A stretch of DNA of 29,893 bases from Firmicutes bacterium UBA3553 (GCA_002381185.1 DFOA01000031.1:1-29893); one strand, 5' to 3'. Counted from the stretch's first letter, positions 8,332 through 15,960 are shown. Notes: generated by a model from the sequence alone, not told the origin. Translations and numbers: made by a program.

Positions 8332-9720
8332 ATGAAAGCAGCAGATATGAGAGATTTATTTAAATCTCCAGAAAATTACGCAGGTAAAGAAGTGGTTGTT
8401 GAAGGCTGGATAAGGACAATCAGGGATTCTAAAAATTTTGGATTCATAGAATTAAATGACGGAACATTTATGAAAAATGTCCAGATAGTATTTGAAAGCA
8501 ATTTAGGTAACTTCGATGAAGTGAAAAAATATTCAACAGGCAGCGCTATTACGGTTAAAGGTAACTTGGTCCTGACACCTGAAGCAAAACAGCCATTTGA
8601 AATAAAAGCAACAGAAATTATTATGGAAGCAGAATCTGATTCAAGCTATCCATTGCAGAAAAAAAGACATTCACTTGAATATCTGAGAACAATAGCTCAT
8701 TTAAGACCAAGAACAAACACATTTTTAGCAGTTTTCAGAGTAAGATCTCTTGCAGCATTTGCAATACATAAATTTTTCAACGAAAGAGGGTTTGTTTACG
8801 CTCATCCTCCAATTATAACAGCCAGCGATGCTGAAGGCGCGGGAGAAATGTTCAGAGTAACTGCACTTGATTTAGACAACTTAGAAAAAGTAGACGGAAA
8901 GACTGATTATTCCAAGGACTTCTTCGGTAAATCAGCCAACCTTACAGTGAGCGGTCAATTGGAAGCTGAAATTTTTGCCCTTGCATTTAAAAATGTGTAC
9001 ACATTCGGTCCTACATTCAGAGCGGAAAACTCTAACACTACGAGACATGCGGCAGAATTCTGGATGATTGAACCGGAAATAGCTTTTGCTGACATAAATG
9101 ACAACATGCAGTTAGCTGAAGATATGGTTAAATATGTTATCAGCTATGTTATGGAAAATGCAAAGGAAGAAATAGAATTTTTCAATTCCTTTGTAGAAAA
9201 GGGACTGATTGACAAATTAAACAACGTTGTAAATTCTGACTTTGGCAGAATTGATTATACGGATGCCATTGAAATACTGAAGAAAAACAACGATAACTTT
9301 GATTATCCTGTTCAATGGGGAACTGATATACAAACTGAGCATGAAAGATATCTTTCAGAAAAAATATTCGGAAAGCCCGTATTTGTTGTTAATTATCCAA
9401 AGGACATAAAGGCGTTTTATATGCGCATGAACGATGACAACAAGACAGTTGCCGCAATGGACCTGCTTGTTCCAGGTATAGGCGAGCTAATAGGCGGAAG
9501 TCAGAGAGAAGAAAGACTTGAACTGTTAGAAAAGCGCATGGATGAAATGGGAGTCGGCAAGGAAGACATGTGGTGGTATCTGGAGCTAAGAAAGTACGGA
9601 GGAGTTAAGCATGCAGGATACGGCCTTGGATTTGAAAGACTTATAATGTACCTGACAGGCATGGGCAACATAAGAGACGTTATACCATTCCCCAGAACCC
9701 CTAAGAATGCGGAGTTCTAG
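8332..9720 (+). CDS. asnS: Asparaginyl-tRNA synthetase
   Basis: Encodes 462 residues of a class IIb aminoacyl-tRNA synthetase: an N-terminal OB-fold anticodon-binding domain (about 15-105, starting VVVEGWIRT) and a catalytic domain with motif 2 (FRAENSNTTRHAAEFWM) and motif 3 (GLGFERLIMYLTGM). The TRHAAEF and IRDVIPFPR stretches fit AsnS rather than AspS. An in-frame TTG-type start at 8293 would precede the strong AGGAGG site at about 8322, so the ATG at 8332 is chosen. It follows thiN by 22 nt and ends with an 11-mer repeat array and a terminator. In Bacillus the thiN-rpmB gap does not contain asnS. No T-box is visible, so it likely relies on the operon promoter. Confidence 0.96.
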   Translation: MKAADMRDLFKSPENYAGKEVVVEGWIRTIRDSKNFGFIELNDGTFMKNVQIVFESNLGNFDEVKKYSTGSAITVKGNLVLTPEAKQPFEIKATEIIMEAESDSSYPLQKKRHSLEYLRTIAHLRPRTNTFLAVFRVRSLAAFAIHKFFNERGFVYAHPPIITASDAEGAGEMFRVTALDLDNLEKVDGKTDYSKDFFGKSANLTVSGQLEAEIFALAFKNVYTFGPTFRAENSNTTRHAAEFWMIEPEIAFADINDNMQLAEDMVKYVISYVMENAKEEIEFFNSFVEKGLIDKLNNVVNSDFGRIDYTDAIEILKKNNDNFDYPVQWGTDIQTEHERYLSEKIFGKPVFVVNYPKDIKAFYMRMNDDNKTVAAMDLLVPGIGELIGGSQREERLELLEKRMDEMGVGKEDMWWYLELRKYGGVKHAGYGLGFERLIMYLTGMGNIRDVIPFPRTPKNAEF

Positions 9721-9721
9721 T

Positions 9722-9776
9722 ACAATAGATGGGCAATGGATTTGCGATAGATAAGCAATGGATTTGCAATGGAAAA
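9722..9776 (+). repeat. Tandem 11-nt degenerate repeats, plus array (site A)
   Basis: Five uninterrupted 11-nt units starting one base after the asnS stop: ACAATAGATGG, GCAATGGATTT, GCGATAGATAA, GCAATGGATTT, GCAATGGAAAA. The last unit runs into the terminator. GGATTTGCAAT (9760-9770) is an exact inverted match to ATTGCAAATCC (9818-9828) in the minus array, so the two arrays can form a stem that brackets the terminator hairpin. Confidence 0.85.
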
Positions 9777-9778
9777 AG

Positions 9779-9806
9779 ATAACTTTCGTCAGAAGGTTAT
9801 TTTTTT
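9779..9806 (+). terminator. Rho-independent terminator after asnS
   Basis: A 9-bp stem (9779-9787 with 9792-9800, one G-U pair), GTCA loop and a run of six T after the stem. It ends the rsmB-asnS transcription unit and sits between two oppositely oriented 11-mer arrays. Confidence 0.88.
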
Positions 9807-9811
9807 ATTGT

Positions 9812-9856
9812 ATATCAATTGCAAATCCGACGCTCCAACTATTGCTAATCAATTGC
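9812..9856 (-). repeat. Tandem 11-nt degenerate repeats, minus array 1 (site A)
   Basis: Read on the minus strand: GCAATTGATTA (9846-9856), GCAATAGTTGG (9835-9845), GCGTCGGATTT (9823-9833, with one extra base at 9834), GCAATTGATAT (9812-9822), then a partial ACAAT. Same consensus as the plus array, opposite orientation. Confidence 0.8.
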
Positions 9857-9942
9857 AAAATTCTTTGTATCTTTTTTGATATAGTTGAATAATATGTATT
9901 AGAGCTAGTATTATGTTGGAGTATCCACGGTTTTTACATTGT

Positions 9943-9977
9943 TAATCAATCGCTCCATCCATTGCTCAATCCATTGT
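9943..9977 (-). repeat. Tandem 11-nt degenerate repeats, minus array 2 (site A)
   Basis: Read on the minus strand: ACAATGGATTG (9967-9977), GCAATGGATGG (9955-9965) and GCGATTGATTA (9943-9953), with single-base insertions between units. The array ends just before the GGGGGT ribosome binding site of the small membrane protein gene. The 85 nt between the two minus arrays are AT-rich, with a weak promoter candidate TTGAAT (9885-9890)-18-TATTAT (9909-9914). Confidence 0.75.
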
Positions 9978-9989
9978 CCTGGGGGTATT

Positions 9990-10181
9990 ATGAATTATTT
10001 TAAACATAGAAAGAAATGTAATCCTTGTGGTCCTAAAATAAAGTTTACAGAAATAATCGGCATTATGATAGCTGTTATAGGAGCTATTATTATAGTGCAG
10101 ATTTTGCCTCTTAAAATCTGGCTGTTTGTTTTGGGAATACTTCTTGTAATTTTAGGAAGTACTCTGTTCAGGCTGCTGTAG
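9990..10181 (+). CDS. Small two-helix membrane protein, function unknown
   Basis: Encodes 63 residues. A basic N-terminus with a CxxC pair (Cys10, Cys13 in KKCNPCGP) is followed by two hydrophobic helices, about 19-39 and 42-60, joined by a short LPLK turn. The positive-inside rule suggests a cytosolic N-terminus. The ATG at 9990 follows a GGGGGT site; an earlier in-frame ATG at 9939 would translate part of the 11-mer repeat and is rejected. It lies between asnS and the convergent rpmB, where Bacillus keeps the small sporulation gene spoVM, but the sequence is not SpoVM-like. I do not recognise the family. Clean start, ribosome binding site and hydrophobic pattern support a real gene. Confidence 0.65.
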   Translation: MNYFKHRKKCNPCGPKIKFTEIIGIMIAVIGAIIIVQILPLKIWLFVLGILLVILGSTLFRLL

Positions 10182-10233
10182 TACATATTAATTTAAATTC
10201 GCAGTTTTCATCAACAATTTGTCTGATTCCAAT

Positions 10234-10266
10234 AAAAAAACTGACTTGCTGCCAAGTCAGAATTTT
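10234..10266 (-). terminator. Terminator of rpmB, probably bidirectional
   Basis: Perfect 8-bp stem CTGACTTG/CAAGTCAG (10241-10248 with 10253-10260), CTGC loop. On the minus strand seven T follow; on the plus strand a six-T run follows after AA, so it can also stop transcription of the small membrane protein gene. Confidence 0.9.
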
Positions 10267-10284
10267 TTGCTGCAAATTGTTGCC

Positions 10285-10476
10285 TTATATAGCACGTTGT
10301 ACTTTACCAGATCTCATACATCTTGTACAAACAAATTTTTTAGTAGAAGTTCCATTTTCCAAAACATTGATTCTTCTTACGTTTGGCTTCCATGTTCTTC
10401 TTATTTTTCTATCAGAATGTGTTATGCTGTTACCTGATATAGTTCCTTTTCCACATACTTCACAAAATTTAGCCAT
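10285..10476 (-). CDS. rpmB: 50S ribosomal protein L28, zinc-ribbon form
   Basis: Encodes 63 residues, the normal length. The N-terminus MAKFCEVCGKG, the central HSDRKIRRTWKPN and the C-terminal VCTRCMRSGKV are typical L28. Cys5/Cys8 and Cys50/Cys53 form two CxxC pairs, so this is the zinc-binding (C+) form. The ATG at 10476 follows GGGAGGTG; the upstream in-frame codon lies before that site and is rejected. It is transcribed against its neighbours, as rpmB is in Bacillus between thiN/spoVM and yloU. Confidence 0.96.
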   Translation of the reverse strand: MAKFCEVCGKGTISGNSITHSDRKIRRTWKPNVRRINVLENGTSTKKFVCTRCMRSGKVQRAI

Positions 10477-10528
10477 GCTTACACCTCCCATTTATTTAAA
10501 ACATTACGTTTTTATTTTCGATGATAAA

Positions 10529-10589
10529 CAGAATATTCTGCTTAACGATTTAACTTTATAATTTTACCATTAAAATATAAATATTGCAA
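10529..10589 (-). promoter_or_regulatory. rpmB promoter and leader palindrome
   Basis: On the minus strand TTGCAA (10584-10589), 17-nt spacer, TAAAAT (10561-10566). In the leader lies a perfect 12-bp palindrome CAGAATATTCTG (10529-10540), about 20 nt past the predicted start, in a position suited to an operator or a short leader hairpin. Promoter call is by pattern; palindrome function unknown. Confidence 0.5.
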
Positions 10590-10625
10590 TATTAAATTTT
10601 AATTAGTATAATAAAAAATATCTTT

Positions 10626-10683
10626 AACTGTTGACGAACAGTTGGTAATTTTATTTGTAAATTTCAGACAAAAAGGTTATAAT
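10626..10683 (+). promoter_or_regulatory. Promoter of the asp23/fakA-like operon with upstream inverted repeat
   Basis: TTGTAA (10655-10660), 17-nt spacer, TATAAT (10678-10683). Upstream is a perfect 7-bp inverted repeat AACTGTT-GACG-AACAGTT (10626-10643), 11 nt before the -35, a possible activator or repressor site. Confidence 0.65.
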
Positions 10684-10734
10684 AAATTTACTAATTAAAT
10701 AATATTTAAGAAATCAAAATATAGGAGGTAGTAT

Positions 10735-11091
10735 ATGTCAGTTAATATGTTATATGAAAATGGGAACATAACCATAGATGATCAAGTATTTGCAACATTA
10801 GCCGGATTAGCTGCAATGGAATGTTACGGTGTTGTGGGCATGGCATCAAGAAATGCAACTCAAGGAATATTTGAGCTTCTGAAAAGAGAACAACTTACCA
10901 AGGGCATAAAAGTTACTACAATAGACGATAAAATAAACATAGACTTATATATAGTATTGCAATACGGAGTCAAAATATCTGTTGTCGCAGATAATATTAT
11001 TTCCAGAATTAAATACAGCGTTGAAACTTTTTCAGGAGTTTCCGTAGAGAATGTGAATATTTTTGTACAAGGTGTCAGAGTACAAAAATAA
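10735..11091 (+). CDS. Asp23/Gls24 family (DUF322) protein, YloU-like
   Basis: Encodes 118 residues, a single Asp23 domain: GNITIDDQVFATLAGLAAMECYG-type start (conserved I-x-x-x-V...A), VGMASR, then the hydrophobic YIVLQYGVKI strand and a C-terminal VNIFVQGVRVQ. No signal or membrane segment. A strong AGGAGGT site precedes the ATG. It is encoded 12 nt before the DAK2-domain protein, the yloU-yloV pairing conserved across Firmicutes; the pair is linked to fatty-acid use and envelope stress in relatives, but the molecular role of YloU itself is unclear. Confidence 0.92.
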   Translation: MSVNMLYENGNITIDDQVFATLAGLAAMECYGVVGMASRNATQGIFELLKREQLTKGIKVTTIDDKINIDLYIVLQYGVKISVVADNIISRIKYSVETFSGVSVENVNIFVQGVRVQK

Positions 11092-11103
11092 TAGGAGGCT
11101 AAA

Positions 11104-12723
11104 ATGATAGTTAAATATATTGATAATGTTACATTTAAGAAAATGCTTTTAGGCGCTGCTGTTAATTTGGAAAACAATAAGGCAATAGTGGACTCTCTAA
11201 ATGTATTCCCTGTTCCTGACGGAGATACAGGTACAAATATGAATCTTACCGTGCAGTCTGCAATGAAGGAAATAAGCAGCCTTCAGGAAAGCACAATTAC
11301 ACACATGTCTGATGCAGCTGCAAATGGTTCTTTAATGGGAGCAAGAGGAAACTCAGGTGTAATATTATCTCAGTTATTCAGAGGCATGGCAAAAGGTCTT
11401 AAGGGTGCGGGGAAAATAGACTGCAGGATAATTGCTGAATCTTTTAAATCTGCTTCTGACACAGCATATAAGGCAGTTATGAAGCCTGTGGAAGGTACAA
11501 TTCTGACAGTTGCCAGAGAAACCGCCGAAAAAGCTATGTCTACATATGAAGAATATGAGGATACAGTTTTATTTCTTGAAAGTTTATTAGAGCAGGCTAA
11601 AAATACATTGAACCGAACTCCTGAAATGCTTAAGGTTTTAAAGCAGGCAGATGTAGTTGATGCAGGAGGCAAAGGATTAGTGTTCCTTCTGGAAGGCGCA
11701 TTGGCCGTTTTGAAGGGTGTTGAAATAAAACAGGAAAAGATAGAACAGCAGGTTGTTGAAACAGAAATGGAAGTTATGGGATTTTCCAGTGAGGATGAAA
11801 TAATATTTACTTACTGTACAGAATTCTTTATAAAAAATCCTTCAAGAAGTGCTGAAGATTTTTTAAGCAAAATTTATGATAAGGGTGATTCTATTGTTTG
11901 TGTCGGTGATGATAAATTAATAAAAACGCACATACATACAAATAACCCAGGACAGATATTAGCTATTGCTGTTAAATACGGAGAGCTTGCTAAAATAAAA
12001 ATTGACAATATGAAGGAACAGTTCAGGGAAAGACTTAAAAATTCGAATAAAAACAATAAAGAGAAAAAGAAATACGGTTTTGTTTCTATCGGAATGGGAG
12101 ACGGAATCCAAAAAGTATTTTCTGATTTAAACGTTGATGTATTTTTGTCCGGTGGACAGACTATGAATCCAAGCACTGAAGATATTTTGGATGCGGCAAA
12201 AAATATAAATGCCGAGAATATCATTATACTTCCCAACAATGGAAATATAATTCTTGCTGCAACTCAGGCGAAGGAAATCTCAGACAAAAATCTACATGTT
12301 ATCCCAAGCAAGAGCATACCTCAGGGAATAACAGCAATGCTTGCATTTAAAGAAGAAAACAGTCCGGAAGAAAATGTCAAGGCTATGTCTGACGCTGTCA
12401 AGGAAGTAAAAACAGGTCAGGTTACCTATGCCGTAAGAGATACCGTATTTGATGATATGGAAATCAAAAAGGACGAAATAATTGCAATAAGTGAAGGCAA
12501 CATAGTGGCACATGGCAATGATCCTGAAGAACAGACATTGGATCTGATAAAAAAAATGGTTGATGAAGACAGCTTCCTTATTACATTGTTCTATGGAGAC
12601 AAAGTTGATAAAAATGTCGCTGAGGGATTAAAAGAAAAGATAGAAGAAATAGCTGAAGAATGTGATGTGGAAATAATCTACGGCGGACAGCCGCTTTATT
12701 ATTATATAATTTCAGTAGAGTAG
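11104..12723 (+). CDS. fakA: DAK2-domain fatty acid kinase-like protein FakA/YloV
   Basis: Encodes 539 residues. The N-terminal DAK2 (DhaL-like) ATP-binding domain has PVPDGDTGTNM with Mg-binding Asp39 and Asp41, and GARGNSGVILSQ; a central linker and a C-terminal EDD/DegV-like region follow (about 320-539). In characterised relatives FakA phosphorylates fatty acids held by a DegV-type FakB protein, feeding phospholipid synthesis through PlsX. No fakB or plsX is in the window. ATG follows an AGGAGG site 12 nt after the Asp23 gene. Its stop codon is followed at once by an 11-nt-periodic repeat and a hairpin. Confidence 0.92.
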   Translation: MIVKYIDNVTFKKMLLGAAVNLENNKAIVDSLNVFPVPDGDTGTNMNLTVQSAMKEISSLQESTITHMSDAAANGSLMGARGNSGVILSQLFRGMAKGLKGAGKIDCRIIAESFKSASDTAYKAVMKPVEGTILTVARETAEKAMSTYEEYEDTVLFLESLLEQAKNTLNRTPEMLKVLKQADVVDAGGKGLVFLLEGALAVLKGVEIKQEKIEQQVVETEMEVMGFSSEDEIIFTYCTEFFIKNPSRSAEDFLSKIYDKGDSIVCVGDDKLIKTHIHTNNPGQILAIAVKYGELAKIKIDNMKEQFRERLKNSNKNNKEKKKYGFVSIGMGDGIQKVFSDLNVDVFLSGGQTMNPSTEDILDAAKNINAENIIILPNNGNIILAATQAKEISDKNLHVIPSKSIPQGITAMLAFKEENSPEENVKAMSDAVKEVKTGQVTYAVRDTVFDDMEIKKDEIIAISEGNIVAHGNDPEEQTLDLIKKMVDEDSFLITLFYGDKVDKNVAEGLKEKIEEIAEECDVEIIYGGQPLYYYIISVE

Positions 12724-12728
12724 ATAGA

Positions 12729-12794
12729 ACAATAGCTGAATGGCAGCTGGACAATGACTGAGCAGTTGCTGAACGATTGTTTAATGATGGAACG
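12729..12794 (+). repeat. Tandem 11-nt degenerate repeats (site B)
   Basis: Six 11-nt steps begin six bases after the fakA-like stop: ACAATAGCTGA, ATGGCAGCTGG, ACAATGACTGA, GCAGTTGCTGA, ACGATTGTTTA, ATGATGGAACG. Units 1-4 share CTG at the same phase. The variant consensus RCAATNGCTGA is related to that of sites A and C. The last unit merges into the following hairpin. There is no inverted partner array here. Confidence 0.7.
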
Positions 12795-12808
12795 ACTTGT
12801 GTCGTTCC
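12789..12808 (+). terminator. Strong hairpin after the fakA-like gene
   Basis: A perfect 8-bp stem GGAACGAC-TTGT-GTCGTTCC. Only GATTTAATT follows, not a clean T run, so it may be a weak terminator, an mRNA end-protecting hairpin or an operator before recG. Confidence 0.5.
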
Positions 12809-12854
12809 GATTTAATTATGAGATTAAAAAACACAGAGGCGGTCAAGGTGAATT

Positions 12855-14909
12855 ATGCTTGATATAGATATTCAATATTTGAAAGGCGTTGGTCCCGGAA
12901 GGGCAGCTAAACTGAATAAATTGGATATATTTACGGTTGAAGATTTGATTAATTATTTTCCGGTGAAATATGAAGACAGAAGAACTGTGAAAAAAATTAA
13001 TGAGCTCAGCGATAATTTAAAGTGCCTGCTGAAGGTAAGGCTGTTTGAAAGTCCTAAAAAAACAAGAATTAAAAAGAATATGTCCATTATTAAGGCCATC
13101 GGCAAGGATGATACAGGATTCATAACTCTTACATTTTTTAATCAGGATTTTTTGATGGATAAGATACTTGAAGGTGAAGTGTACTATGTCTTTGGGACCG
13201 CAAAAGCCGCATACGGTAAATTTGAAATGACAAATCCTGAAATTGAGTTTTGTCAAAATGACTGGAAAGCAAATAAAATAACCCCTGTTTACGGGTTGAC
13301 ATACGGACTTACAAACAATGAGCTTACTAAACTTATGAAGACCGCACTGGAAACCTATTATGAAAAAATAGAAAATGTGCTTCCTGATGATATCAGAGCT
13401 GAATATAAACTGAATTCGAGAAAAAGTGCAATTAAAAACCTTCACTTCCCCGAGAACGGCAGAAAGTATTCTATTAGCAAAAAAACCATAGCATATGAAA
13501 AGCTGTTAATAATGCAGTTAGGCCTAATGGCATTAAAAACTAACTTAAAGCATGACTCGCAAGGTAATGAAATTAAAAATACACTTTTACCTGACAAACT
13601 TATAAGGTCCATACCTTATAAACTTACTAACGCTCAGATAAAGGTTATAGATGAAATCAAAAAAGACATGAGCTTATCTAAACCAATGAACAGACTGGTA
13701 CAGGGCGATGTAGGTTCAGGAAAGACTGTTGTGGCAATATATGCTCTTCTTGCTGCTGTTGACTCCGGTTATCAGGCCTCAATGATGGCTCCCACTGAAA
13801 TTTTGGCCATGCAGCACTACGAAACTATTAAGGAATATTTGTCTATGGCAGATATTCATGTTAATGTTGCGTTTTTATCGGGATCAACCAGAGCAAAAGA
13901 TAAAAAGATAATTTTAGAAAAATTAAAAAACGGTGAAATAGACATAATAGTCGGAACCCATGCTTTAATAGAAGACAACGTTGAATTCAAAAACATAGGT
14001 CTTGTTATAACCGATGAACAGCACCGGTTTGGTGTAAGACAGCGGGGCAAACTTTCCGGCAAGGGAAACAATCCTGATATACTGGTAATGACTGCTACAC
14101 CCATACCTAGGACATTGGCACTGATGATTTACGGAGATTTGGATATTTCTATTATTGACGAGATGCCGCCGGGAAGACAAAAGGTAACTACAAGTATTAT
14201 AAAAGGCAGCGATAAAGAAAAGGCATATGAATTTATTAAAAAGCAAATAGATGAAGGCAGACAAATTTACATAGTGGCTCCTTTAGTTGAAGAATCAGAG
14301 AATTTAGAGCTTGATTCAGCGACTAAAATATTTGAAGAGCTTAAAAATAATTATTTTTCTGACTGCAAGCTGGGACTTTTGCATGGCAAGATGAACAATG
14401 TGGAAAAAGAAGAAATCATAAATAAATTTTATGAGGGTAAAATAAATGTGCTTGTATCCACTACTGTTATAGAAGTGGGGGTCAATGTGCCCAACGCTTC
14501 AATAATGCTGGTTTTAAATGCTGAAAGATTCGGTCTGGCCCAGCTTCACCAGCTTAGAGGAAGAGTTGGAAGAGGAAAATATAAGTCATACTGCATATTG
14601 GTAAATGAAAGCAAATCTAAAAAGGCTGCTGATAGAATGAATATATTAAAGAACACAGATAACGGTTTTGTAATAGCAGAGGAAGATTTAAAAATCAGAG
14701 GACCAGGAAACTTTTTCGGTACGGAGCAGCATGGATTGTCCAAGTATGATATTCAAAATATGATAAATGATGTTGAAATTGTTCAAAATGTTCAAATTAT
14801 ATCAAAAAAAATAATAAGAGAAAATTCGCAGCTTACGGGCGAGGGTTATAGAAATTTAAAGAATGCAATATTGAATTTATTTAAAGATGAAACAATAGTA
14901 TTTAATTAA
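12855..14909 (+). CDS. recG: ATP-dependent DNA helicase RecG
   Basis: Encodes 684 residues, the usual RecG length. The N-terminal wedge (OB-fold) domain covers about 1-200. The superfamily 2 motor has Walker A GDVGSGKT at 284-291, the RecG/Mfd-type box DEQH at 387-390, TATPIPRT (motif III) and QLRGRVGRG from residue 566 (motif VI). It reverses and remodels stalled replication forks and Holliday junctions. ATG follows AAGGTG. It precedes rsmD by 9 nt, so the two are probably co-transcribed. In Bacillus recG also follows yloV, separated there by serine dehydratase genes that are absent here. Confidence 0.97.
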   Translation: MLDIDIQYLKGVGPGRAAKLNKLDIFTVEDLINYFPVKYEDRRTVKKINELSDNLKCLLKVRLFESPKKTRIKKNMSIIKAIGKDDTGFITLTFFNQDFLMDKILEGEVYYVFGTAKAAYGKFEMTNPEIEFCQNDWKANKITPVYGLTYGLTNNELTKLMKTALETYYEKIENVLPDDIRAEYKLNSRKSAIKNLHFPENGRKYSISKKTIAYEKLLIMQLGLMALKTNLKHDSQGNEIKNTLLPDKLIRSIPYKLTNAQIKVIDEIKKDMSLSKPMNRLVQGDVGSGKTVVAIYALLAAVDSGYQASMMAPTEILAMQHYETIKEYLSMADIHVNVAFLSGSTRAKDKKIILEKLKNGEIDIIVGTHALIEDNVEFKNIGLVITDEQHRFGVRQRGKLSGKGNNPDILVMTATPIPRTLALMIYGDLDISIIDEMPPGRQKVTTSIIKGSDKEKAYEFIKKQIDEGRQIYIVAPLVEESENLELDSATKIFEELKNNYFSDCKLGLLHGKMNNVEKEEIINKFYEGKINVLVSTTVIEVGVNVPNASIMLVLNAERFGLAQLHQLRGRVGRGKYKSYCILVNESKSKKAADRMNILKNTDNGFVIAEEDLKIRGPGNFFGTEQHGLSKYDIQNMINDVEIVQNVQIISKKIIRENSQLTGEGYRNLKNAILNLFKDETIVFN

Positions 14910-14918
14910 GAGGTAATC

Positions 14919-15479
14919 ATGAGAATAATATCCGGAACAAATAAGGGTATGAAGCTGTATGCTCCTGAAGGCATGTCAGTCAGACCTACAAGTGACAAAA
15001 TTAAAGAAGCAATATTTAACATGATAGGTTATATTGATGAGGAATCAATTGTATTGGATTTGTTTTCAGGTTCCGGAGGTGTAGGAATAGAATTTCTGGC
15101 CAGAGGAGCACACAAGTGTTACTTTGTTGATGCATCCCATAAAAGCTTGAGCTATGTGAAGAAAAATCTTGAACTCTGCAAATTTAAAGAAAAAGCAAGA
15201 ATAATAATGGGTGATTATGAAAGAGCCGTTATTAATCTGTCAAAGGAAGGGATTAAATTTAATTATATATTTGCTGATCCTCCATACGATTTAAACTGCG
15301 GGGCAAACATAGCAAAAAAAGTCTTTGAAAATAACTTGCTTGAACAGGGCGGAATGCTTATAATTGAAACAGATAAATCTGAAAAAGTGATTGATAATAT
15401 AGATACAGACGTGATAAAATATAAAGAGAAACTTTACGGAAGAACAAGAATAAGTATTATGACATATGGAGAGAATTAA
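14919..15479 (+). CDS. rsmD: 16S rRNA m2G966 methyltransferase RsmD
   Basis: Encodes 186 residues. N-terminus MRIISGTNKGMKL and the RPTSDKIKEAIFN stretch are characteristic. SAM-binding motif I is DLFSGSGGVGIE from residue 47; the catalytic (D/N)PPY motif is ADPPYD at 119-124. Methylates the exocyclic N2 of G966 on 30S subunits. AGAGGT precedes the ATG. Its TAA overlaps the coaD ATG by one base, giving the rsmD-coaD pair common in Firmicutes. Confidence 0.95.
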   Translation: MRIISGTNKGMKLYAPEGMSVRPTSDKIKEAIFNMIGYIDEESIVLDLFSGSGGVGIEFLARGAHKCYFVDASHKSLSYVKKNLELCKFKEKARIIMGDYERAVINLSKEGIKFNYIFADPPYDLNCGANIAKKVFENNLLEQGGMLIIETDKSEKVIDNIDTDVIKYKEKLYGRTRISIMTYGEN

Positions 15480-15958
15480 TGAAAGTTTTATACACAGGAA
15501 GTTTTGACCCGATTACAGTAGGTCACATGGACATTATCAACAGAATATCAAGGAATTTTGACGAAATAGTGGTAACAGTATTCAATAATATTGAAAAGAA
15601 ATACTGGTTTGACATTGAAGAAAGATGCGAAATGGTGAGACAAGCAACCTCCCATTTAAATAATGTTAAAGTAGATTTTACTGAAGGTCTGGTAGTGGAT
15701 TATTGTGAAAAAAATAATATTAAATTGATAGTAAGAGGCCTGAGGGCAGTTTCTGATTATGAATATGAGCTGGCAATATCAAGCATTAACAAGCATTTAA
15801 ATAAAGATTTAGAAACAATCTTCTTAGTAGCATCATCGGAATATTCTTTCTTAAGCTCCAGCATGGTTAAGGATGTTGCAGAACATGGAGGAGTTTTTGA
15901 AGATTTAGTACCTGAATATGTAGGACAAGAAATTCACAAAAAACTTAGGAGGAAGTAA
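15479..15958 (+). CDS. coaD: Phosphopantetheine adenylyltransferase
   Basis: Encodes 159 residues; the penultimate step of coenzyme A synthesis, joining 4'-phosphopantetheine and ATP. The nucleotidyltransferase T/HxGH motif is TVGH at 13-16 within GSFDPITVGHMD, and the second signature S-S-S-M-V-K-D lies near residue 125. GLRAVSDYEYE contains the conserved substrate-binding arginine. Start overlaps the rsmD stop (TAATG). The next gene begins two bases after its stop, with its ribosome binding site inside coaD. Confidence 0.97.
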   Translation: MKVLYTGSFDPITVGHMDIINRISRNFDEIVVTVFNNIEKKYWFDIEERCEMVRQATSHLNNVKVDFTEGLVVDYCEKNNIKLIVRGLRAVSDYEYELAISSINKHLNKDLETIFLVASSEYSFLSSSMVKDVAEHGGVFEDLVPEYVGQEIHKKLRRK

Positions 15959-15960
15959 AA

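Noticed and set aside
8260..8332. T-box or other riboswitch before asnS
   Set aside because: Only 22 nt separate thiN and asnS; no leader structure fits.
9720..9990. A spoVM gene in the thiN-rpmB gap
   Set aside because: Short reading frames there (for example from the ATG near 9914) do not encode anything like the SpoVM peptide.
10219..10561. Plus-strand open frames across rpmB
   Set aside because: They run antisense to rpmB, which has clear L28 motifs, a ribosome binding site and a terminator.
13017..13445. 142-residue minus-strand open frame within recG
   Set aside because: Shadow of the recG frame; low-complexity composition, no ribosome binding site, no recognisable family.
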